A DNA stretch of 64,000 bases from Acidovorax sp. T1 (GCF_002176815.1 NZ_CP021648.1:2178001-2242000); one strand, 5' to 3'. Shown: positions 18,358 through 28,435, numbered from the stretch's first letter. Program-made: numbers and translations. The notes: generated from the letters alone by a model not told the origin.

Positions 18358-20979
18358 TCACAGCTGCTGGGTCACCCAGCCGGTCACCGAGGCCAGCGCT
18401 GCAGGCAGTTTGGACGCATCGGTGCCACCGGCCATGGCCATGTCGGGCTTGCCACCGCCTTTGCCACCGACCTGCTGGGCCACAAAATTCACCAGTTCGC
18501 CGGCCTTGATGCGGCCCACGCTGTCGGCCGTGACGCCCGCGGCGATCTGCACCTTGTCGCCATCGACAGCGGCCAGCACGATGGCAGCGGTCTTGAGCTT
18601 GTCCTTGAGCTTGTCCATGGTGTCGCGCAGGGTTTTGGCGTCCGCACCGGGCAGCACCACGGCCAGCACCTTCATGCCCTTCACCTCGACGGCCTGCGTC
18701 AGCAACTCGTCGCCCTGGGCGGAAGCCAGCTTGCCCTTGAGCGCGGCGACTTCCTTCTCCAGCGTGCGGGCGTTTTCCAGCGCCTGGGCAATGCGGGCGT
18801 TCAGCTCGGCTACCGGTGCCTTCAAGGTGCTGGCAGCCTGGTTCACGGTGTCTTCCAGGCTTTGCAGATAGGCCAGTGCGTTGGCACCCGTCACGGCCTC
18901 GATGCGGCGCACGCCAGCGGCCACGCCGCCCTCGCCCACCACCTTGAACAGGCCAATGTCGCCCGTGCGCTGCACATGGGTGCCGCCACACAGCTCGCGG
19001 CTGGTGCCGATGTCGAGCACGCGCACGGTTTCACCATATTTCTCGCCAAACAGCATCATGGCGCCGGTCTTCTGGGCCGATTCAATGTCCATCACGCGGG
19101 CCTGCGTGGGCTGGTTGGCCAGGATTTCTTCGTTGACGCGGCGCTCGATCTCGCGGATCTCGGCATCGGTCACGGCGGCGTTGTGGGCAAAGTCAAAACG
19201 CGTGCGGTCGGCATTGACCAGGCTGCCCTTTTGCTGCACGTGCGTGCCCAGCACTTCGCGCAGGGCCTTGTGCATGATGTGCGTGACCGAGTGGTTGCGC
19301 ATGGTGGCGGCGCGCACGGCCGTGTTGACCTGGGCCTGCACCGTGTCGCCCACATTGAGCGTGCCCTCTTCGAGCGTGCCGTGGTGGCCAAACACATCGG
19401 CCTTGATCTTGAGGGTGTCGCCCACCGCAAAACGGGCCGAACCGCTGGTGATGACGCCTTCGTCCCCCACCTGCCCGCCGCTTTCGGCGTAGAACGGGGT
19501 CGTGTCCAGCACCACCACGCCATTTTGACCGGCTTTCAGGGCTGCAGCGCTTGTCCCATCTACGTAGATAGCTATGATTTTTGTAGTCTCTGCCAGATGT
19601 TCATAGCCGGTGAACTGGTTGGCCGCACCGGTGTACTCCAGCACCTTGTCCATCTTGAACTTGCCCGCGGCGCGGGCCTGGGCCTTCTGCTTTTCCATGG
19701 CAGTCTTGAAGCCCGCCTCGTCCACTTCCACGTCGCGCTCGCGGCACACGTCGTTGGTCAGGTCCAGCGGGAAGCCGTAGGTGTCGTGCAGCTTGAAGGC
19801 CACGTCGCCGGGCAGCACCTTGGCGCCGCCATCCAGGGCGGCGTCCAGAATTTCCATGCCGTTGGCCAGCGTCTCGAAGAAGCGCTCTTCTTCGGTCTTG
19901 AGCACCTCGGTGATGCGCTGCTCTTGCGCGCGCAGTGAGGGGTAGGCATCGCCCATCAGGCGCACCAGGTCGGCCACCAACTTGTGAAAGAACGGCGTCT
20001 TCTTGCCCAGCTTGTAGCCGTGGCGGATGGCGCGGCGCACGATGCGGCGCTGCACGTAGCCCCGGCCTTCGTTGCTGGGGATCACACCGTCACTCACCAA
20101 AAACGCGGTGGCGCGGATGTGGTCGGCGATCACGCGCAAAGATTTGTGGTTCAGGTCCGTCTCGCCGGTTTCGCGCGCAGCGGCCTTGATGAGCGCATCG
20201 AACAGGTCGATCTCGTAGTTGCTGTGCACATGCTGCAAGATGGCGGCCAGGCGCTCCAGGCCCATGCCGGTGTCCACGCAGGGCGCGGGCAGCGGCGTCA
20301 CCGCGCCGGTTTCGTCCATGTTGAACTGCATGAACACGTTGTTCCAGATCTCGATGAAGCGGTCGCCGTCTTCATCGGGGCTGCCCGGCGGGCCGCCGGC
20401 AATGTGGTCGCCGTGGTCGTAGAAAATTTCGCTGCAGGGGCCGCAGGGGCCGGTGTCGGCCATCATCCAGAAGTTGTCGCTCTTGTAGCGCCCGCCCTTG
20501 TTGTCACCAATGCGGATCACACGCTCGGGCGGCAGGCCGATTTCCTTGGTCCAGATGTCGTAGGCCTCATCGTCCTCCTGGTACACGGTGGCCAGCAGGC
20601 GATCAGCAGGCAGCTTGTAAACCTCGGTCAGCAGCTCCCACGCCCATTTCAGCGACTCGCGCTTGAAGTAGTCGCCAAAGCTCCAGTTGCCCAGCATTTC
20701 AAAGAAGGTGTGGTGGCGCGCGGTGTAACCCACGTTCTCCAGGTCGTTGTGCTTGCCGCCGGCGCGCAGGCAGGCCTGCACCGACACGGCCCGGTTGTAG
20801 GGGCGCTTGTCGGTGCCCAGAAACACGTCCTTGAACTGCACCATGCCCGAGTTGGTGAACATCAGCGTCGGGTCGTTGCCGGGCACCAGCGGGCTGGACG
20901 CCACGATGGTGTGGCCCTTGGAGGCAAAAAAGTCCAGAAATGACTTGCGGATGTCGGCAACGGTGAATGTAGGGGTCAT
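18358..20979 (-). CDS. alaS: Alanyl-tRNA synthetase
   Basis: 873 residues from the ATG at 20979 ([18 protein letters not shown]); a GTG five codons upstream is possible. It covers the full AlaRS architecture. The class II catalytic core runs from residue 1 to ~440 ([21 protein letters not shown]). The editing domain has the zinc motif [12 protein letters not shown] ... [10 protein letters not shown], with the second editing ligand pair from Cys/His. The C-Ala domain ends [15 protein letters not shown]. It charges tRNA(Ala) and clears mischarged Ser and Gly. The stretch around 19530-19590 resembles the window's palindromic repeat but does not lengthen the protein against E. coli. Confidence 0.97.
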   Translation of the reverse strand: MTPTFTVADIRKSFLDFFASKGHTIVASSPLVPGNDPTLMFTNSGMVQFKDVFLGTDKRPYNRAVSVQACLRAGGKHNDLENVGYTARHHTFFEMLGNWSFGDYFKRESLKWAWELLTEVYKLPADRLLATVYQEDDEAYDIWTKEIGLPPERVIRIGDNKGGRYKSDNFWMMADTGPCGPCSEIFYDHGDHIAGGPPGSPDEDGDRFIEIWNNVFMQFNMDETGAVTPLPAPCVDTGMGLERLAAILQHVHSNYEIDLFDALIKAAARETGETDLNHKSLRVIADHIRATAFLVSDGVIPSNEGRGYVQRRIVRRAIRHGYKLGKKTPFFHKLVADLVRLMGDAYPSLRAQEQRITEVLKTEEERFFETLANGMEILDAALDGGAKVLPGDVAFKLHDTYGFPLDLTNDVCRERDVEVDEAGFKTAMEKQKAQARAAGKFKMDKVLEYTGAANQFTGYEHLAETTKIIAIYVDGTSAAALKAGQNGVVVLDTTPFYAESGGQVGDEGVITSGSARFAVGDTLKIKADVFGHHGTLEEGTLNVGDTVQAQVNTAVRAATMRNHSVTHIMHKALREVLGTHVQQKGSLVNADRTRFDFAHNAAVTDAEIREIERRVNEEILANQPTQARVMDIESAQKTGAMMLFGEKYGETVRVLDIGTSRELCGGTHVQRTGDIGLFKVVGEGGVAAGVRRIEAVTGANALAYLQSLEDTVNQAASTLKAPVAELNARIAQALENARTLEKEVAALKGKLASAQGDELLTQAVEVKGMKVLAVVLPGADAKTLRDTMDKLKDKLKTAAIVLAAVDGDKVQIAAGVTADSVGRIKAGELVNFVAQQVGGKGGGKPDMAMAGGTDASKLPAALASVTGWVTQQL

Positions 20980-21112
20980 GGGCTTTTTCTTCACGAACGG
21001 AGATGCTGCGGCAGGCCTGCGCTGTTACCAGCAGGCGAACGGGGGATTTTAGGGGGTTTCACGCGCCCCCACCCCCCGCCCTGATGCCCAGCCTCCAACC
21101 CGAATCCCGCCG

Positions 21113-21400
21113 TCAACCCTGCTGGGTCGTCATTTCCAGTTTCACGATGCGGCCGTCCACCGGATGGTGGACGATCTCGACGCGGTTGCCGTCCTTGTCC
21201 CAGCCGTGCATCTTGTAGCAGCTGGCTTTGGTGACGGCGAAGCGCTCGATCGAGTAGCCCGCATCCACCAGCTTTTGCAGCATTTGCGCCTGCGTCAACC
21301 GGGTGTCATTGCGGCCCGCGGTGCACGATGGGGAATCGGCAAAAGCGGATGTGCCCAGCAGCAGTGCAGCGGCTGCGGTGCAAAGGGTAAGGGTCTTCAT
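21113..21400 (-). CDS. Small periplasmic PepSY-domain protein
   Basis: 95 residues from the ATG at 21400. An in-frame ATG two codons upstream lies too close to the AGGAG. The signal peptide is residues 1-21 (MKTLTLCTAAAALLLGTSAFA). The mature part carries two cysteines (SPSCTAGR and KASCYKMHG), possibly disulfide-bonded, and a PepSY-like fold (MLQKLVDAGYSIERFAV ... RVEIVHHPVDGRIVKLE). Small secreted PepSY proteins are thought to bind or inhibit periplasmic peptidases or metals; the role here is unknown. It is divergent from gabD. Confidence 0.8.
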   Translation of the reverse strand: MKTLTLCTAAAALLLGTSAFADSPSCTAGRNDTRLTQAQMLQKLVDAGYSIERFAVTKASCYKMHGWDKDGNRVEIVHHPVDGRIVKLEMTTQQG

Positions 21401-21551
21401 GGTCATCTCCTGTTGGCATGCCGGATTGACATGGGGATCATTGTGAAAACGCCCCCTGAAGATCGGCTGAACACGCCGCACCATGAACCTGCGCTGCGCC
21501 CAAACTCGCCGGGTGCTACGCTTAGACACCAACCGCCCAAACGAGACAAGC

Positions 21552-23042
21552 ATGGACACCAAAACCTCTCCCCTCGCCCAGCTCAATGACCCCACCCTGC
21601 TCAAGACCGATGGCCTGATCAACGGCCAATGGGTGGCAGGCACCAGCCGTTTTGACGTGCACGACCCCGCCACGGGCCTCAAACTGGCCGACGTGGCCAA
21701 CCTGGGCCCGCAGGACGCCGAGGCGGCGATTGCTGCCGCCAACGCCGCCTGGCCCGCCTGGAAGACCAAGACCGCCAAGGAGCGCAGCATCATCCTGCGC
21801 AAGTGGTACGACCTGCTCATGGCAAATCAGGACGACCTGGGCCGCATCATGACCGCCGAACAAGGCAAGCCGCTTGCTGAAGCCAAGGGCGAAGTCGCCT
21901 ATGGCGCGAGCTTTGTGGAATGGTTTGCCGAAGAAGCCAAGCGCATCAACGGCGAAACCCTGCCCCAGTTCGACAACAGCCGTCGCCTGCTGGTCCTGAA
22001 GCAACCCATCGGCGTGTGCGCCGCCATCACGCCCTGGAACTTTCCGCTGGCCATGATCACGCGCAAAGTTGCGCCTGCGCTGGCAGCCGGCTGCCCCGTG
22101 GTCATCAAGCCGGCCGAGCTGACCCCGCTCACGGCCCTGGCCGTGGCCGAGTTGGCCCAGCGTGCTGGCATCCCGGCAGGCGTGCTCAACATCCTGAGTG
22201 CCGACGCCGCCAATTCGATCGCCATCGGCAAGGTACTGTGCGCCAGCGATGTGGTGCGCCACATCAGCTTCACCGGCAGCACCGAAGTGGGCCGCATCCT
22301 GATGGCGCAATCGGCACCCACCGTGAAGAAGATGTCGCTGGAACTGGGCGGCAATGCGCCCTTCATCGTGTTCGACGACGCCGACATCGACAGCGCCGTG
22401 GAAGGCGCCTTTGCCAGCAAATACCGCAACGCCGGCCAGACCTGCGTGTGCACCAACCGCTTTTACGTGCAGGAAGGCGTGTACGACGAGTTCGTGACCA
22501 AGTTTGCCGCCAAAGTGAAAACCGCCAAGGTCGGCAACGGCTTCGAGGACGGCGTGAACCAGGGCCCGCTGATCGAGGAAGCCGCGCTGGTGAAGGTGCA
22601 GCGCCATGTCGATGACGCCGTTGCCAAGGGCGGCCAGGTGGTTGCAGGCGGCAAGCGTCTACCAAACCTGGGCTCGGGCCAGTTCTTCGAGCCCACGGTG
22701 GTGGCAGGTGCCACGGCCGACATGCTGTGCGCGCGCGAAGAAACCTTTGGCCCTTTTGCGCCGGTCTTTTCCTTCAAGACCGAGCAGGAAGCCATCAATG
22801 CAGCCAACGCCACCGAGTTCGGCCTGGCCAGCTATTTCTACAGCCGCGACGTGGGCCGCATCTTCCGCGTGAGCGAGGCGCTCGAATACGGCATGGTCGG
22901 CATCAACGTGGGCATTCTGGCCACCGAGCATGTGCCGTTTGGCGGCGTTAAGCAGTCAGGCCTGGGCCGCGAGGGATCGCACTACGGCATCGACGACTAC
23001 GTGGAAATCAAGTACCTGTGCCTGGGCGACATTCAGAAGTGA
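21552..23042 (+). CDS. gabD: NAD(P)-dependent succinate-semialdehyde dehydrogenase
   Basis: 496 residues from the ATG at 21552 (MDTKTSPLAQLNDPTLL). Aldehyde dehydrogenase motifs are complete. TPWNFPLAMITRK holds the oxyanion Asn, FTGSTEVGR the cofactor-binding loop, the general base Glu is in SLELGGNAPFIVF, and the nucleophile Cys is the first of GQTCVCTNRF. The second Cys two residues on is typical of GabD, which has a redox switch there. The pattern SASDVVRH / 'EEAKRINGETLP' and the ending KYLCLGDIQK fit succinate-semialdehyde or glutarate-semialdehyde dehydrogenases. No gabT is adjacent. A palindromic repeat follows the stop. Confidence 0.9.
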   Translation: MDTKTSPLAQLNDPTLLKTDGLINGQWVAGTSRFDVHDPATGLKLADVANLGPQDAEAAIAAANAAWPAWKTKTAKERSIILRKWYDLLMANQDDLGRIMTAEQGKPLAEAKGEVAYGASFVEWFAEEAKRINGETLPQFDNSRRLLVLKQPIGVCAAITPWNFPLAMITRKVAPALAAGCPVVIKPAELTPLTALAVAELAQRAGIPAGVLNILSADAANSIAIGKVLCASDVVRHISFTGSTEVGRILMAQSAPTVKKMSLELGGNAPFIVFDDADIDSAVEGAFASKYRNAGQTCVCTNRFYVQEGVYDEFVTKFAAKVKTAKVGNGFEDGVNQGPLIEEAALVKVQRHVDDAVAKGGQVVAGGKRLPNLGSGQFFEPTVVAGATADMLCAREETFGPFAPVFSFKTEQEAINAANATEFGLASYFYSRDVGRIFRVSEALEYGMVGINVGILATEHVPFGGVKQSGLGREGSHYGIDDYVEIKYLCLGDIQK

Positions 23043-23066
23043 CCGGCACAGGGCCGGTGAGACGTT

Positions 23067-23130
23067 GATATATTTTTGATAGCTGCCAGCGCTTACTGGA
23101 TAAGCGCTAGCGGCCAAAAACACTTCAAAT
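23067..23130 (+). repeat. Palindromic repeat (family GATAGCT), between gabD and yeeE remnant
   Basis: The most complete copy: TTTTTGATAGCTGCCAGCGC, then TTACTGGATAAGCGC, then TAGCGGCCAAAAACAC. The inverted core is AGCGCTTACTGGATAAGCGCT. It fills the convergent gap between gabD and the YeeE remnant, where it could also end transcription. Confidence 0.85.
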
Positions 23131-23139
23131 CATTCCACG

Positions 23140-24330
23140 TCATTTGCGGACCAGGGCGGACTTCACACCAAGGCCCGCCCACACCGCAAAGAACACCGCC
23201 GCCCCAAACACCCAGCCCGACAGCGCCCCAGCCATGCCACCCGACAGCAACGTGCCAATGGTGCAGCCCAGGCCCGTCATGGCGCCCCAGCCCAACAGCA
23301 CGCCACCCAAAAGACCCCGCGCCGCATCGCGCCCAGTAGGCCAGCGCGGCGCAAACTGGCGGCTTGCCAAGGCGGCAATGAATGCCCCCGCCACCAGCCC
23401 TGCCAGCAGCATTGCATTGGGAGTGAACCAGGTGGACTGTGGCGCAGTCGCGCAGCCCGCAAAGCCGTCAAGCCCGTCCAGCCGATCGGGAATCCACCCC
23501 TGCCCCTGCGCCCACTGGCGCGCCGCACTGCCCAGCGTGGCGGTCACACCCAGGGGACGCATGCGCACTATGGCAAACGCGCCAATCAGTCCCACGGCCA
23601 GCCCGCCCACTCAGTAGCACCAGCGCCCGTCCCACAGGTTGTGCCACACGGCCCGCAAGGGCCGCACCACACGCGCCTGTGGGGGCCCCGCAGTTTCGCG
23701 CGCAAAGCCGCGCCACAGCCACGCCGCCAGCAAGCCCAACCCACCCAGTTGCACCGCCAATGCCCCGCCATACCCCAGGTGGGCCGGCAGCCACACCACC
23801 GGCGCATCGGCCACGCTCAGGCTGTACAGCGCGTTCCAGGTCTTGAAGCCCACAATGAAGCCCAGCGCCGAGCCGACAAGCGCAAACGGCGACACCGCCG
23901 AGCCCTCGGCCAGCCGGTACCAGTGCGCGCTGATGCACGAGCCCGACACCACCATGCCCGCGCCAAACGACAAGCCCGCCGCCACCAGCACCCAGCTCAC
24001 CGGGCCGATGTGCATGTCAGGCGGCAGCTTGCCAGGCTGGGGCACCGGCAGCCAGCCGCCCAGCACCACGGTGTAGCACACCACGCCCACCGCCAGCGCC
24101 AGCACGATGGCCAGCAGACCGCGCGGATTGCGGTCTTCAAACCAGTCGCGCGCATGGCAATAAAAGCAGAACCGCGAGCGCTGCAGCCCCAGCCCCAGCA
24201 CCGCACCCGTGACCAGCGCAAACACCAGCGTGCGCCCGCCTGGCAGGCCCTGCAAAGCCTGGGCCGCCACGCCCAGCGCCACCAGCAGCGCCACAGCCGC
24301 CAAAGAAGTGAAGTTGATCCTGAATGTCAT
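23140..24330 (-). pseudogene. YeeE/YedE-type sulfur transporter, interrupted by in-frame TGA
   Basis: The frame from ATG 24330 encodes 239 residues, hits TGA at 23611-23613 (after DGRWCY), then continues in the same frame for 156 more codons (VGGLAVGLIGAFAIV) to the true end. Together this is one YeeE/YedE-family membrane protein of ~396 residues with Cys motifs on both sides of the stop (RSRFCFYCHARDW, VSGSCISAHWY, and GLGCTIGTLLSGG after the stop). Family members import thiosulfate or other sulfur compounds. One base (TGG to TGA) explains the break. Read-through, selenocysteine insertion or a sequencing error are less likely explanations. The rhodanese gene just upstream is also broken. Confidence 0.8.
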
Positions 24331-24340
24331 AAGCCTGCGC

Positions 24341-24366
24341 AAAAAAAGCCCGCACAAAGGCGGGCT
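24341..24366 (-). terminator. Rho-independent terminator after rhodanese remnant
   Basis: On the minus strand AGCCCGC pairs with GCGGGCT around a six-base loop, followed by a run of seven T. It separates the rhodanese remnant from the YeeE gene, so these two were separate transcripts or relied on partial read-through. Confidence 0.8.
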
Positions 24367-24438
24367 GTAAAAGAGACCCCCTACCGAAAGTCACAACGTG
24401 TTTTTCCCTGTTGCGCCCTCTTCCCCATTGCGTGTTGC

Positions 24439-24654
24439 TTACTTGGCAGCCCAGATGGTGCCTGCCGGGTTCGAGATAGGCACACCCACCGCATTGCCGT
24501 ATTCGGTCCACGAACCGTCATAGTTCTTCACGCTGTAGCCCAGGATCTTGGACAGCGCGAACCAGGTGTGGCTGGAACGCTCGCCGATGCGGCAGTAGGT
24601 GATGATGGGCCGGCTGCCATCCACGCCCACGCTGGCGTAGACAGGGCCAAACGG
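24439..24654 (-). pseudogene. 3' remnant of thiosulfate sulfurtransferase (rhodanese, SseA type)
   Basis: About 66 codons remain, from [17 protein letters not shown] to the stop. They hold the second-domain active-site loop of tandem rhodaneses ([16 protein letters not shown], with the catalytic Cys) and the conserved end [17 protein letters not shown]. The first domain and most of the second are gone. Upstream, in the same frame, the sequence changes at ~24645 to a quite different gene ([10 protein letters not shown]), so a deletion or island insertion removed the 5' part. No rhodanese 5' end is found elsewhere in the window. Confidence 0.8.
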
Positions 24655-24917
24655 CCACAGGATCAATAGTGGCCGTGCTCCATCCTTCACGGTGCGGTTG
24701 AACCGCTCCAGCCAATCTAGCCGTGATGCTGCGTACATCAGCCCAGGCTTTTGAACTTGAAGAAGCATCGCGTTGAACGGTGCGAAGTTGCGCAGCCGGA
24801 TCACAAAATCGAGTAGCGCACGGTAGTCTTTGCCTGTTCGATACAGCCGTGAATCCGCGAGAAGCTGATCCAGCAAGGCCTGGCTGCTTCGGTTTCCAAA
24901 AGGTCCATTTGCTGCAT
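24643..24917 (-). pseudogene. 5' remnant of an ArdC/ImmA-IrrE-type mobile-element gene
   Basis: A well-spaced Shine-Dalgarno (GGAGGAGTC) precedes ATG 24917 ([14 protein letters not shown]). A one-base shift at about 24880 leads into [20 protein letters not shown] and [16 protein letters not shown], then ends abruptly at [14 protein letters not shown]. This is, from memory, the N-terminal domain of long ImmA/IrrE- or ArdC-like proteins frequent on integrative elements. Its C-terminal metallopeptidase part is missing; the frame runs on into the rhodanese tail. It marks the left edge of the island and is not expected to make a functional protein. Confidence 0.6.
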
Positions 24918-25010
24918 GACTCCTCCATCGTGACTGCGAATTTAGTGACACTGCGCATGTGTCGCGCTCTTGAAAAGCCCGCCAACTCGCATCCTGCAGA
25001 TGTCTGCCGC

Positions 25011-25559
25011 TTACGCTCCCCAATGAATGCGCTGGCCTGCCTCATCCAGGTGAATGGTCTCGCGCCCGTAGTTGAATCGCGGCGCATCCATGTCTACCGG
25101 TTCCAGCCGCAAGTGCCCACCGCACTCATGCTGAAACCCGCTGCACACCCCGTTGTCATCAAACTTGAGGGGTTGGGTGCTTGCACTTCCGCAAGTCAGG
25201 CAGCGGCATTCATTCCCACGAGTCTCGGCCAGCTTGATCTGCCCGCGCAGTTCATCTGCTCGCATTTGAAGTGTGTCGGCGCCTTGACCAAATAGACGAT
25301 AGACCCAGCGCTTGATCCGATGGACAGGGGTGGCAAAGGTGGCGTTCAGTGCGTCCAGTTCGGTCTGCAGGGGGGCAATCGCTGGTTGGGCACCCTCCAC
25401 ATCGCGGGGATTGCGACAGTCGCTGCACCAACGCATTTCACGGTGGCCATTGACAGCGGTCCCGTCCGCAAAGTGATACGCCAGTGTGATGCGCCGGAAT
25501 ACCAGAAAACCACGGTAGTCGCACGCGGTGCAGCTGAGGCGGCCGTCGGGCAAAGACAT
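25011..25559 (-). CDS. Hypothetical protein with zinc-ribbon cysteines (island)
   Basis: 182 residues, not recognised. Cysteine pairs are arranged like two zinc ribbons: C10-x2-C13 with C45-x2-C48 in the N-terminal half, and C120-x2-C123 with C139 and C146 in the C-terminal half. A basic, probably helical segment lies between them ([13 protein letters not shown]). It starts 2 nt after the stop of the restriction subunit gene, so it is the last gene of the five-gene defence operon. Zinc-ribbon accessory proteins can be nucleic-acid binding; no function can be given. It ends where the island remnant begins. Confidence 0.65.
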   Translation of the reverse strand: MSLPDGRLSCTACDYRGFLVFRRITLAYHFADGTAVNGHREMRWCSDCRNPRDVEGAQPAIAPLQTELDALNATFATPVHRIKRWVYRLFGQGADTLQMRADELRGQIKLAETRGNECRCLTCGSASTQPLKFDDNGVCSGFQHECGGHLRLEPVDMDAPRFNYGRETIHLDEAGQRIHWGA

Positions 25560-25561
25560 GG

Positions 25562-28429
25562 TTACGCCGTTTCGGAGGTTAAATTTTCTGGGTGACGAAC
25601 ATCATCCATTTCTGCTTGTGAGGCATGCTTGCCCATCACGTCTTGCATGGCAGACATGCTGCCCACGATGACATCCCACGCCCAGGTGCCAAGACCGCCT
25701 TGCGCATTCACGGCCTGCACCCACTGGTCCATTGCGCGCCGCTTGGCCTGGTCCTGGGGTGAATCCTCGCCCTTGATTTCCAGCACCAAGGTCTTGCCCG
25801 ATTTGAATCGCACCAGAAAATCGGGGATGTACTTGCGCTTGGTGCCGTTCCACAAATACAGGATGTGGAAGCCCAGGTGGTCGTTTTTCACCCATGCTGC
25901 GACGTCTGAGTGCGTCTCGGCCACATTCGCAGCGTATTTCTCCCACCCGCTGTCCACCACGATGTGGCTGATCTGGCTGCGCTGCGTGGGCTCGGCCACG
26001 CGGGTGGTGTACCAGGTGCGCATGTCACGGGTGCTGCCCACCGGCCGCTCGCCGTCAAACACCGCCTCCAGCCGCAAGGTGTTCTGCTCGATCACATAGG
26101 CCATCAGGTGCTGAACGATGGCATCCATGTGCATCGAGAACAGAATCCGCTTGCGCAGCGAGTCCTGGTGGAACAGAGACGGAATATCGATCTTGCTGGA
26201 AGCCAGAAACGCCTCCACCAGCCGCACCAACTGAAACAGCAGATATTCCCGCTGCCCTTTGAACTGGTGCTGCAACTGCTCAAACGCCTTCTGCGCTGCC
26301 TTGAACACCAGCCGCTGCAGCCGGAATTCCTCGGGCAAGTTCTCAAGGTCGATGGTGACGATCTGGCTCCAGTCGGCTGCGCCGCCCAGCGCAGGGGCAA
26401 TGTCCGCGTGCAGCGCCACCTTCGCGGGGTCAATTGTCAGCGGCGGCACCTTGCTCCACTCCACCACCAGCTGCGGGCGCACCACCTGGTCCACCCGCAG
26501 GATGTTGGGCCATTTGATCTCATGCACTTGCCGCTCGGGCAGGGCCTTGATCTGCACACTGGGCTTGGGCGGCGGCGGCGGCGGGCCTTCGCCGCCGGGT
26601 GGCATGGCCACAGACAGCGGCACGCCAAACACATTCACAAATTCGGGCGCGTACAGGCCCGTGGCCGGGTCGATGTCGTAGGCCACGCGGCGCAGGCCCC
26701 GGCCAATCACCTGCTCGCACAGCAACTGACTGGTAAAGGCGCGCAGCCCCATGATGTGCGTCACCGTCTTGGCGTCCCAGCCCTCCGACAGCATGGCCAC
26801 CGACACCACGTTCTGCAGGTCTTGCCCGATCTGGCCGGACTTGCCCACGGTATCCACCAGCTCGCGCAGCACTTCTTCTTTCTTGGTGCTGCTGGCCTGC
26901 CAACGCTCTTTGTGCGTGGGCGTTATGCGTGCGGCCTGCACGATGCTGCGCAGACGGGCGTCGTAATCCTTGTCCGCTGACGCCGCCTCGCCCACCTCGG
27001 CTTTTTCTAGCACTTTCGAGTCCACCCGCAGCGTGCGGTGGGCATCGTGCAGCTCCGTCCACTGCGCGTGGCCCTTGGTGAAATAGTGCTCCACGCGCGC
27101 TGCCGTCTCGGTACGGTTGCACACCGTCAGCATCACCGGGGGCGACAGGTGCCCCTGCGCCGCCCAGTCGGCAGCTGTGGCGCGCCAGTCGGCGCCCAGC
27201 AGCGTGTAGGCTTGCTGCACCAGCGCAGGCAGGGGCTCGTGGGCCTCGGCCTTGCGGTTCAGGTCTTCCGCCACGTCGGGCTCGCGGTACAGGTGGTAGA
27301 GCTTGGGGCGCAGCGTTTGCGCGTTGGGCAGGGCATCGTCGCGGACCACCACGCGCGGCGTTTTCACCAGCCCGGCCTCGATGGCATCGTTCAGACCAAA
27401 GTCCGACACCACCCAGGTGAACAGGCCCGCTTCGGTGTTGGTACGCCCCGTGGGCGCAAACGGCGTGGCCGACAGGTCAAAGCAGCGCGCAATGCGCCGT
27501 GTTTTGTGAATGCGGTCCAGCCCTTCCACCCAGCGGGTTGCCTCGTCCAGGTCAATGCCAAAGGCCTCGGCATCGGCCTTGCTCACCTTGATGTCGGCGG
27601 GCTTGCGGTAGGCATGGTGCGCCTCGTCGTTGATGACCACCAGGTTTTTGGCGTTGGCCAGCGTGCCCAACACGCGCCGGGTATAAGCCTCGTCGCTCTC
27701 CTTGCCCTTTTTCACCACCGAGCGCTCTTGCTCTTTCAGCGGCATCAGGGTGTGCCAGTTTTCAATCAGGATGTCGGCCCGGTTGAGCTTTTGCCGCAGT
27801 GCCTCGGAGGGGCACAGCTCGAATTGGTCGTAATAATTGTTCTCATGCCCGGGCATCAGCACCTGCAGGCGCGACTTCACCGTCAGGCCCGGCGCAACCA
27901 GAAAGATGGCGCTCGAATACTTGCGCGGCGACTTGGGGTAGGTCAGCGCATTGAGCACCTGCCAGGTGATGATCATGGCCATCACGGTGGTTTTTCCGCT
28001 GCCCGTGGCCATTTTGTTGCACAGCCGCTCAAACTCGCCGCCGTCGCCCTGGATGTAGATGCCCTGGCGGTATTCGGGCAGCGCCTCCAGGTGCCAGATC
28101 AGCGTCTCGATGGCTTCGAGCTGGCAGAAGTAGAAAGGGTACTGGCGGCGCGACACCTTGTCTGCATCCCACCAGTGCTGCAGCAGACCCAGCGTCACAG
28201 CCGTGGTGCCCGGCCAGCCATCAGCCCGCCACTGGCGCACCCGGTCGCGGATGGTATCCACCAGCGGGATGGAAACCTGCCGCCGCGTGTTCTCGCGCGT
28301 GTCGATGATTTCGTAGCCCGCCGGGCGGCGTGCAGGCTCCAGCCGCAGGGTGCGGTCAGCGTTCTCGGCCCAGTGCTGCTGCGGCTCGGTGAAGGCCGAG
28401 TTGATGATGAGGGAGGTGGGTGAGGTCAA
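25562..28429 (-). CDS. res: Type III-like restriction enzyme subunit (DEAH helicase + PD-(D/E)XK nuclease)
   Basis: 955 residues from a TTG at 28429; no better start was seen. Superfamily 2 helicase motifs are present: Q-like YPFYFCQLEAIETL, Walker A ATGSGKTT (141-148), DEAH at 268-271, SAT in FDLSATPF, and motif VI EQVIGRGLRR. The C-terminal nuclease has PDFLVRFKSGKTLVLEIKGE, i.e. PD...ExK. This is the 'Res' part of a type III-like restriction system, an ATP-dependent translocase/nuclease that needs the partner methyltransferase. It lies downstream of the TOPRIM-like gene with 6 nt between them. A proline run (GEGPPPPPPKP) joins helicase and C-terminal parts. Confidence 0.9.
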   Translation of the reverse strand: MTSPTSLIINSAFTEPQQHWAENADRTLRLEPARRPAGYEIIDTRENTRRQVSIPLVDTIRDRVRQWRADGWPGTTAVTLGLLQHWWDADKVSRRQYPFYFCQLEAIETLIWHLEALPEYRQGIYIQGDGGEFERLCNKMATGSGKTTVMAMIITWQVLNALTYPKSPRKYSSAIFLVAPGLTVKSRLQVLMPGHENNYYDQFELCPSEALRQKLNRADILIENWHTLMPLKEQERSVVKKGKESDEAYTRRVLGTLANAKNLVVINDEAHHAYRKPADIKVSKADAEAFGIDLDEATRWVEGLDRIHKTRRIARCFDLSATPFAPTGRTNTEAGLFTWVVSDFGLNDAIEAGLVKTPRVVVRDDALPNAQTLRPKLYHLYREPDVAEDLNRKAEAHEPLPALVQQAYTLLGADWRATAADWAAQGHLSPPVMLTVCNRTETAARVEHYFTKGHAQWTELHDAHRTLRVDSKVLEKAEVGEAASADKDYDARLRSIVQAARITPTHKERWQASSTKKEEVLRELVDTVGKSGQIGQDLQNVVSVAMLSEGWDAKTVTHIMGLRAFTSQLLCEQVIGRGLRRVAYDIDPATGLYAPEFVNVFGVPLSVAMPPGGEGPPPPPPKPSVQIKALPERQVHEIKWPNILRVDQVVRPQLVVEWSKVPPLTIDPAKVALHADIAPALGGAADWSQIVTIDLENLPEEFRLQRLVFKAAQKAFEQLQHQFKGQREYLLFQLVRLVEAFLASSKIDIPSLFHQDSLRKRILFSMHMDAIVQHLMAYVIEQNTLRLEAVFDGERPVGSTRDMRTWYTTRVAEPTQRSQISHIVVDSGWEKYAANVAETHSDVAAWVKNDHLGFHILYLWNGTKRKYIPDFLVRFKSGKTLVLEIKGEDSPQDQAKRRAMDQWVQAVNAQGGLGTWAWDVIVGSMSAMQDVMGKHASQAEMDDVRHPENLTSETA

Positions 28430-28435
28430 AACGCT

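Noticed and set aside
23611..23613. TGA in the YeeE gene as selenocysteine codon
   Set aside because: No Sec-specific hairpin was seen right after the codon, and the neighbours suggest an ordinary Trp codon mutated to TGA.
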